Shown here: positions 60,166-64,000 of the stretch, in pieces
Position numbering within the stretch: position 1 is the stretch's first letter
How the letters are laid out: the number at the start of each line of letters is the position of its first letter
DNA from: Nitrospira sp.
GTDB lineage: Bacteria > Nitrospirota > Nitrospiria > Nitrospirales > Nitrospiraceae
Length of the DNA stretch: 64,000 nt
Direction of reading: 5' to 3'
NCBI GenBank assembly: GCA_037045225.1
Contig: JBAOHZ010000009.1
Location: 1,612,001-1,676,000, forward strand
Position numbers and translations under genes: made by a program
Notes under the pieces: generated by a model
What the model saw: only the letters and a program-made list of their open reading frames with translations
What the model was told of the DNA's origin: nothing
The model's database searches: none

Positions 60166-60689
60166 GACAGCACCGACGGGCCGACATACCGAGGATTGGC
60201 TCGGATCGTGCGGACCCGAACCTCTTTCTCTTGCCCCGCTATGGTTCGGAATGTCGCACGCGCCTCGATAGTCGCCAAACTCGCTCCGGCCGGATGGCTG
60301 CCTCGATTCAACTCCACCGTCCAAACAAGCCGAATGTTGCCTTGAGTGGTACCGGCCGTGAAGATGCCATCGCCGTTCGTGCTGTCATCCTGCAAGCCAT
60401 CGTCATGCATGGCAGATTCCAATGTGCCGTCGTGATCCAAATCGTCCATCAACAATTGCTCCCACGACACACTCCGCTTGGCTTCCAGCCGTGATTCAAC
60501 CAAGGCGAGTGCCGTCGTCGTCAAGGCCCCGCGTTGCAGACCGCGCTCAGCCCACTCGCACATCCCGATCGTCCCGATCATGCCGATCGATAACACGACT
60601 AACGCCACCATACTTTCCACAAGGGTGAATCCGTGCGCACCCACGAAAACGGAACGTCGCTTGAGGCTCTTCAGATTAGATGGTGTCAT
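60162..60689 (-). CDS. PilV-like minor pilin (second set)
   Basis: 175 residues. The prepilin motif is HGFTLVESMVALVVLSIGMIGTIGM, then ALVESRLEAKRSVSWEQLL and a beta-rich domain with IRLVWTVELNRGSHPA. ATGA overlaps with both its neighbours make it translationally coupled. It resembles PilV by position and layout, although the globular part is divergent from the PilV at 54597. Processing by the PilD-type peptidase encoded at 61413 is expected. Confidence 0.83.
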   Translation of the reverse strand: MTPSNLKSLKRRSVFVGAHGFTLVESMVALVVLSIGMIGTIGMCEWAERGLQRGALTTTALALVESRLEAKRSVSWEQLLMDDLDHDGTLESAMHDDGLQDDSTNGDGIFTAGTTQGNIRLVWTVELNRGSHPAGASLATIEARATFRTIAGQEKEVRVRTIRANPRYVGPSVLS

Positions 60690-61120
60690 GACACAGTCAC
60701 CCGACCGGTGATGCTCACCGTCACCTGATGCGATGCGTGGCGACCGTCAACGACAATCATGGTGGTCGCCGTCGCTGATCGACCACTAGGCTGAAACAGA
60801 ATTTCCGGCTTCGTCGACATGGATTCAATGACCGTACCCCTCTGCCCGAACGCATACCGACGCAGTAGGCTATTGCTGCAGTCGGTACATTCCGTGCGCA
60901 ATTCAGACTGTTCCGCATCCACGACCACTCGAATACGCTCGTGCCGCGCCATCGCCAATTGCCGCGCCATACGCAGTTCCGATGCAATCTCCCTCATCAC
61001 CGCACGCTGATGATGCTTCGCAACGAGCGCTGCCCATCCAGGCACACTGACTCCCATCACAATCCCGATGATGGCGACTACCGTGCACAACTCCACCAGG
61101 CTCCCACCACGTTCATTCAT
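60686..61120 (-). CDS. GspH/FimT-like minor pilin (second set)
   Basis: 144 residues from MNERGGSLVELCTV; AAAGGAG precedes the ATG. The helix GGSLVELCTVVAIIGIVMGVSVPGWAALV has a variant processing site, and REIASELRMARQLAMARHERIRVVVD is typical of GspH/FimT. Cysteines in RTECTDCSNS may form a disulfide. It is the first gene of the second minor pilin operon; its stop overlaps the PilV-like ATG. Confidence 0.83.
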   Translation of the reverse strand: MNERGGSLVELCTVVAIIGIVMGVSVPGWAALVAKHHQRAVMREIASELRMARQLAMARHERIRVVVDAEQSELRTECTDCSNSLLRRYAFGQRGTVIESMSTKPEILFQPSGRSATATTMIVVDGRHASHQVTVSITGRVTVS

Positions 61121-61412
61121 ACCGGCTCCTTTCCTCGAGCGCGTAGAGCATTTCCAAGTTCCATGCCGTTGCTCACGCCTGAGACGCATCCCGCTCATTG
61201 GCGCTCCATCCCTGCCGAAGCATCACGGGAACCTGCGAAGATATTGAGGAAATAGGCTGACGATCGGAAATCGCGACCGGAGGCCGATCAAACAAATGAA
61301 GGTGGACAGTTCTGAACTGTTCCGAATCGGATACAGTGAATCATCCGTTCAGATACAGGTCGGCGAGACCGAGATGCCTGCAAATCGGCTCTGGTCAACG
61401 ATTTGGGGGCAG
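61121..61412. other. Intergenic region before the second minor pilin set
   Basis: About 290 bases between prepilin peptidase and the GspH-like gene, both minus strand. It must carry the second operon's promoter. I find no RNA or repeat, and no convincing hexamers. Confidence 0.4.
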
Positions 61413-62228
61413 CTACTGCGGAAGATCGATCAAGGCCCAATACCACGTGAGGAGCGGCTGGTGAAACAGCAGGGCAAGGAGAGATCCCACGGATAGAAAT
61501 GGTCCGAACGGAATGTACTGATCGCGCCGCAGGACGCCGGCCGCGATGAGCCCGACACCGACAATAGACCCTAGAAACGAGCCGATCATAATGGCCAACA
61601 AAACCGGCTGCCAGCCGAGGAAGGCCCCGACCATGGCCATCAGCTTGATATCCCCGCCTCCCATCCCTTCCTTCCCGAAGACGTAGGGACTGACCCAGGC
61701 CAAGAACCATAAGAGACCGCCCCCCAACAACACACCGAGCAAGGAATCGACAAGTCCGATCGGGAGGATCAAGGCGGCACACAACAGACCAATGACGATT
61801 CCCGGCAACGTGATGGCGTCCGGGATCATGGTATGAGAGAGGTCTGTCCCCGCCACCACGATCAGCGCGGACACCAACGCTGCATAGGCCCAGGCCGCTG
61901 CGGTAAATCCAAACGTCCAAAAGACCAGCACATATCCAATCGCGTTGGCCGCTTCCACCAAGGGATACTGGATCGAAATCGGCGCACGACAAGCCCGGCA
62001 GCGGCCATGCAAGAGCAGGTAACTCAGAATCGGAATGTTGTCATAGACGGCGATGGCGTGGTGGCAGGAGGGACAGTGCGAGGCCGGCCAAGCCACCGAC
62101 TCCTCACGAGGCAACCGGTAAATGCAGACGTTCAAGAAACTACCGATCACCGCGCCGAACAACAGCACCATGAGGTAGAAGGTCATGGATATGCCTGTAG
62201 TAATGGGGCTGACCAGGACATGAGTCAC
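61413..62228 (-). CDS. pilD: Prepilin peptidase (PilD family)
   Basis: 271 residues. The N-terminal N-methyltransferase-like domain has the tetracysteine motif CPSCHHAI ... CRACRAPI between helices. Eight hydrophobic segments follow, and the aspartic protease pair lies in TDLSHTMIPDAITL and GMGGGDIKLMAMVGA. It cleaves prepilin leaders and methylates the new N-terminus, so it serves both minor pilin sets. The frame begins with a GTG at 62228; an ATG at 62186 is an alternative. It lies downstream of, and divergent from, the LuxR-type gene. Confidence 0.93.
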   Translation of the reverse strand: MTHVLVSPITTGISMTFYLMVLLFGAVIGSFLNVCIYRLPREESVAWPASHCPSCHHAIAVYDNIPILSYLLLHGRCRACRAPISIQYPLVEAANAIGYVLVFWTFGFTAAAWAYAALVSALIVVAGTDLSHTMIPDAITLPGIVIGLLCAALILPIGLVDSLLGVLLGGGLLWFLAWVSPYVFGKEGMGGGDIKLMAMVGAFLGWQPVLLAIMIGSFLGSIVGVGLIAAGVLRRDQYIPFGPFLSVGSLLALLFHQPLLTWYWALIDLPQ

Positions 62229-62401
62229 CTCTCTAAGTATAGGTATTAGAAACTACGCCAATAGCCGCAGAGACGAGACACCTTCCCCCTCGCGCTTTCC
62301 ATTTACAAACGCCAGGGGCACTGCGTATAATCCGGGAGTCATTTGGCACAGGAGGTGACACACCTCCATCTGTGATTAGTCTTTACCCGAAGTGGAGCTA
62401 G

Positions 62402-62692
62402 ATGTACATGTCACCAGTCGCGAAGACCCCAAAACCTCGAGCAAAAGCATCCGCACCGGATCCGGTCCTTCCCCCTCGAAAACGACGTCCGGAAGCCCTC
62501 ACGACTCGTGAGCAGGAAATCCTTGAGTTGATCTGGACCGGATTCAAAAACAAGGAAATTGCTCAGCGTTTAAAAATCAGCGTCAAGACCGTCGAAGCAC
62601 ATCGGGCGAACATGATGAAGAAAATTCGAGTCTCCAACACCGCGCAATTGCTCAAGGCCGCGATTCAAGGGAAAATGCTGAAGCTCCGGTAA
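62402..62692 (+). CDS. LuxR-type HTH protein without receiver domain
   Basis: 96 residues. After a basic N-terminal tail of about 30 residues, the LuxR_C_like HTH is complete: LTTREQEILELIWTGFKNKEIAQRL in sections, ISVKTVEAHRANMMKKIRVSNTAQLLKAAI. There is no phosphorylation domain, so it must respond through abundance or a partner. A GTGGAG lies just before the ATG. It is divergent from the prepilin peptidase gene and might regulate the pilus genes; this is inference only. The end is 16 bases from the convergent rlmB stop. Confidence 0.9.
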   Translation: MYMSPVAKTPKPRAKASAPDPVLPPRKRRPEALTTREQEILELIWTGFKNKEIAQRLKISVKTVEAHRANMMKKIRVSNTAQLLKAAIQGKMLKLR

Positions 62693-62708
62693 GCCCCGTG
62701 CCCCCTTC

Positions 62709-63485
62709 CTACGACTGTTTCCCCGCCCCTCCCCGACGTTGACGCAAGGCCTCATACAGCACGATGGCTGCTGATGCCGAAACATTGAGTGAGCTGACTT
62801 TTCCCAGCATGGGAATGTGGGCGAGATCGTCGCAGGTATCGCGAACCCCTGGGCGAACCCCCGTCCCTTCCCCGCCAAAGACCAGCGCCACAGGGCCCCT
62901 GAAATCCAGTGCCGTATAGGCCTTGGGAGCGTCAGCATCCAACGCGTAGACCCAGACGCCCGCAGCTTGAAGACGTTCAATTAAGCGCGAGAGATTCGGC
63001 ACACGCCCCACGGGCATATAATCGACTGCCCCGGCGGAAGCCTTCGCCACCACACTCGTCAACCCCACGGCACGACGTTCCGGAATAAAGACACCCTGCA
63101 CGCCCGACGCTTCGGCTGTCCGCAGAATCGCCCCCAAATTGTGTGGGTCTTCGACACCATCCAGCAGCACCAGAAGTGGCGTCTGGCCCTCTGCTTGCGC
63201 GGAGGCAAGAATTTCATCAGGCTCCGCGTAGGCCTTCGCCGCAACCATACCCACCACGCCTTGGTGGTGCCCCGAAGGAACAAGCCGATCGAATGCGGCC
63301 CTCGGTTCGACACGGACCGGCACGCGCTGCTCCCTGGCCAGGCGCACGATCTCCCCGAACTGCCGGTCGGTTCCCAAGACAAGGAGACGCTGGAGCGGGC
63401 GAACCCCGGCGCGGAGCGCCTCACGCACAGCGTGGAGGCCGTAGATCACCTCCTGGGAATCATCGTTTCCATCGACTGGTGCCAT
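62709..63485 (-). CDS. rlmB: 23S rRNA (guanosine-2'-O-)-methyltransferase RlmB
   Basis: About 258 residues of the SPOUT fold. Motif 1 lies in LLVLLDGVEDPHNLGAILRTAE in sections, motif 2 in LVFGGEGTGVRPGVR, motif 3 in SLNVSASAAIVLYEALRQR. The N-terminal substrate-binding domain has VIYGLHAVREAL. It methylates G2251 of 23S rRNA. The start codon lies at the end of cysS: the open frame begins at 63500, and the ATG at 63485 (MAPVDGND) is preferred; both overlap cysS. cysS-rlmB is a common neighbourhood. Confidence 0.93.
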   Translation of the reverse strand: MAPVDGNDDSQEVIYGLHAVREALRAGVRPLQRLLVLGTDRQFGEIVRLAREQRVPVRVEPRAAFDRLVPSGHHQGVVGMVAAKAYAEPDEILASAQAEGQTPLLVLLDGVEDPHNLGAILRTAEASGVQGVFIPERRAVGLTSVVAKASAGAVDYMPVGRVPNLSRLIERLQAAGVWVYALDADAPKAYTALDFRGPVALVFGGEGTGVRPGVRDTCDDLAHIPMLGKVSSLNVSASAAIVLYEALRQRRGGAGKQS

Positions 63486-64000
63486 CGGGCCGATCCTCAA
63501 TCGTAATACCGTGGGAGGCCAACTCGGCTCGAAGCTGGTCGGCGAGCGGGTAATTTTTCGTTTTTTTCGCAGTCAGGCGCGCAGCCAGTTTGTCGGCAAT
63601 TTCCTCGTCAGACAATGTCTTTGCGGTCGACTCGGCTTCCCCGGATGCTCGCTGTGGCCCCTGCCCCTTAAAACGCCAGGTGTCGGTCTGCAGAAGACCG
63701 AGCACGACGCCCAAAGCGCGAAACTCCTGTCGGACCAGTCGCCGCATCGCACCGGATAATCCGGCCTCAAGCGCCTTGTTCGCCTCTCCGCGTAGCGTCT
63801 GTAATGCTGCCAGCGCGTTGGGCGTATTCAGATCATCATCCATGGCCGCCACAAATGCCGTTCGCGTCCGTGCCGTGGCCTCCTGCAGTAGCTGATCAGC
63901 CGCACCATCGGACGGGCCGGATTCATTCAACCGTTCAAAGAGATCGTAAAATCCGTTGAGTGCGCTTTTCGCTTCTTTGAGACTCTGATCGGAAAAATCC
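63460..64000 (-). CDS. cysS: Cysteinyl-tRNA synthetase, C-terminal part (runs off the right edge)
   Basis: About 180 codons are inside the window; the frame remains open to the edge. DFSDQSLKEAKSALNGFYDLF, then AFVAAMDDDLNTPNALAAL (the anticodon-side helix typical of CysRS), LGVVLGLLQTDTWRF and a terminal KLAARLTAKKTKNYPLADQLRAELASHGI all match the C-terminal domain of CysRS. The catalytic HIGH/KMSKS core lies outside. The stop overlaps the rlmB start. Confidence 0.9.
   Translation of the reverse strand, partial: DFSDQSLKEAKSALNGFYDLFERLNESGPSDGAADQLLQEATARTRTAFVAAMDDDLNTPNALAALQTLRGEANKALEAGLSGAMRRLVRQEFRALGVVLGLLQTDTWRFKGQGPQRASGEAESTAKTLSDEEIADKLAARLTAKKTKNYPLADQLRAELASHGITIEDRPDGTSRWKR

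Overview
The window (about 58% GC, densely coded, most genes on the minus strand) looks like chromosome from a Gram-negative, non-sporulating bacterium of the Nitrospirota, most likely a Nitrospira-type organism. This is an inference from gene content: an alginate-export-type porin, tandem TatA genes, a di-heme cytochrome c peroxidase beside tandem DUF1264 proteins, a PilY1/PilX/PilW/PilV/FimT minor pilin system, and many small zinc-ribbon proteins. No rRNA or other phylogenetic marker is present to prove it.

Layout. 1-2 kb: the end of a MotA/MotB-like gene pair resembling the ZorA/ZorB core of Zorya anti-phage systems, running off the left edge. 2.2-9.6 kb: a two-domain QueD-like protein, an oxidative-stress operon (Fur/PerR regulator, rubrerythrin, GlpC-like Fe-S protein, DUF3501), RfbC, a ubiquitin-fold protein, HU, and a YkgJ protein. 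9.6-12.9 kb: tRNA-Arg(CCG) and tRNA-Lys(CTT), then a decayed tyrosine recombinase directly behind tRNA-Lys and a gene-poor accessory stretch holding only tiny proteins (zinc ribbons, a 25-residue membrane peptide) and a strong inverted repeat. 12.9-17.2 kb: PilZ protein, cytochrome c plus outer-membrane barrel, two DUF1264 proteins and cytochrome c peroxidase. 17.3-20.5 kb: a saccharopine/aminoadipate-semialdehyde operon.

20.7-33.3 kb: housekeeping and scattered genes (RicT-like, EVE domain, DUF218, YkgJ, ThrH, RecQ, porin, two TatA, MidA-like methyltransferase). 33.4-39 kb: TauE/SafE permease, an ABC exporter whose ATPase motifs are all degenerate, then a tightly overlapping GT2 / LAB_N / GT39 operon for lipid-linked sugar transfer. 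39-43.4 kb: an M1 aminopeptidase / TolB-like propeller / PAP2 operon. 43.4-46.9 kb: a double-receiver protein, FtsY, YbeY and PhoH.

47-62.2 kb is a type IV pilus region. It holds an Ig-like lipoprotein, PilY1, a small exported protein, PilX, PilW, PilV and FimT, then a PilB/GspE-type ATPase, then a second independent PilX/PilW/PilV/FimT set, then prepilin peptidase. The right end has a LuxR-type HTH protein, RlmB and the C-terminus of CysS.

The most interesting points are the ZorAB-like pair at the edge, the degenerate ABC exporter with a hairpin over its ribosome-binding site, the two minor pilin sets sharing one ATPase, and the integrase-scarred tRNA-Lys locus with its mini-proteins.
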